From Frigoribacterium sp. (GTDB taxonomy: Bacteria; Actinomycetota; Actinomycetes; Actinomycetales; Microbacteriaceae), in NCBI GenBank assembly GCA_025408445.1, contig JANYIZ010000058.1, positions 1 through 33,253 on the forward strand: a DNA stretch of 33,253 nt. Direction: 5' to 3'. The first letter of the stretch is position 1. Each line of letters opens with the position of its first letter. Shown here piece after piece: positions 33,235 through 33,253 of this stretch. The position numbers and the translations under genes were made by a program. Under the pieces are notes generated by a model. It was not told where the DNA came from, searched no databases, and saw only the letters and a program-made list of their open reading frames with translations.

Positions 33235-33253
33235 ATGAGCAAGAACACCGACT
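33235..33253 (+). CDS. Start of a gene cut by the window end
   Basis: ATGAGCAAGAACACCGACT gives MSKNTD. AAGGA lies 10 bases upstream and a palindromic operator further up. Only six codons are in the window, so no family can be given; the promoter-like context suggests a genuine gene start. Confidence 0.5.

Overview
The window looks like chromosome from a high-GC actinobacterium, most likely family Microbacteriaceae (Micrococcales). This rests on protein families and their order: an HNH endonuclease, a DtxR/IdeR regulator, serC, DUF2530, DUF3027, a cold-shock protein and a helicase pair, then groL with CIRCE operators, DUF3048, csp, LytR_C and DUF3263. Several genes start at or near a predicted +1 (leaderless), which is common in actinobacteria. 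Species cannot be named from the sequence alone.

Two parts are clearly different. Positions 1 to about 14,275 are an accessory region. It contains small, mostly unrelated genes in both orientations: a barstar-like inhibitor, a GNAT acetyltransferase, a toxin-antitoxin pair, an ECF sigma factor with a membrane partner, a secreted cutinase-like esterase, a VbhA antitoxin with a broken Fic gene, an Xre/MbcA-type antitoxin, a VapB-like small protein operon and a helicase-associated-domain protein. It also holds gene debris: IS256 and IS3 transposase fragments, a decayed relA piece, a frameshifted membrane protein and an ORF with an internal stop. Five related intergenic elements of about 100-140 bp, at roughly 1034, 1680, 5018, 6247 and 8372, punctuate the region. 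Their ends are similar, their centres are variable and can fold into hairpins, and they bound blocks of genes. The accessory region stops at the 3' end of a tRNA-Arg(CCU) gene at 14,276-14,347, a typical integration site for genomic islands.

From 14,276 to the end the sequence is orderly core chromosome. dtxR and serC are divergent around a good iron-box palindrome. DUF2530 follows serC. DUF3027, with a very acidic repeat tail, overlaps a cold-shock protein gene. A helicase-associated protein is followed by an XPB-type helicase, like the Rv0862c/Rv0861c pair of Mycobacterium. A FolP2-type dihydropteroate synthase homologue overlaps a RibD-C-type reductase. An OmpR-family regulator and its histidine kinase follow, then a solitary WXG100 protein convergent with groL (GroEL). 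groL is preceded by two CIRCE sites and a promoter. Beyond it lie a DUF3048 lipoprotein, CspA, LytR_C and DUF3263 proteins, and a translationally coupled ElaA-like acetyltransferase/DUF2332 pair. The window closes with the first codons of a new gene behind a 19-bp palindrome.

The most interesting candidate is the repeat-bounded gene-block arrangement at 1-8.5 kb. It resembles a cassette array in layout, but no integrase lies in the window and the genes are not co-oriented, so a recombination role is inference only.
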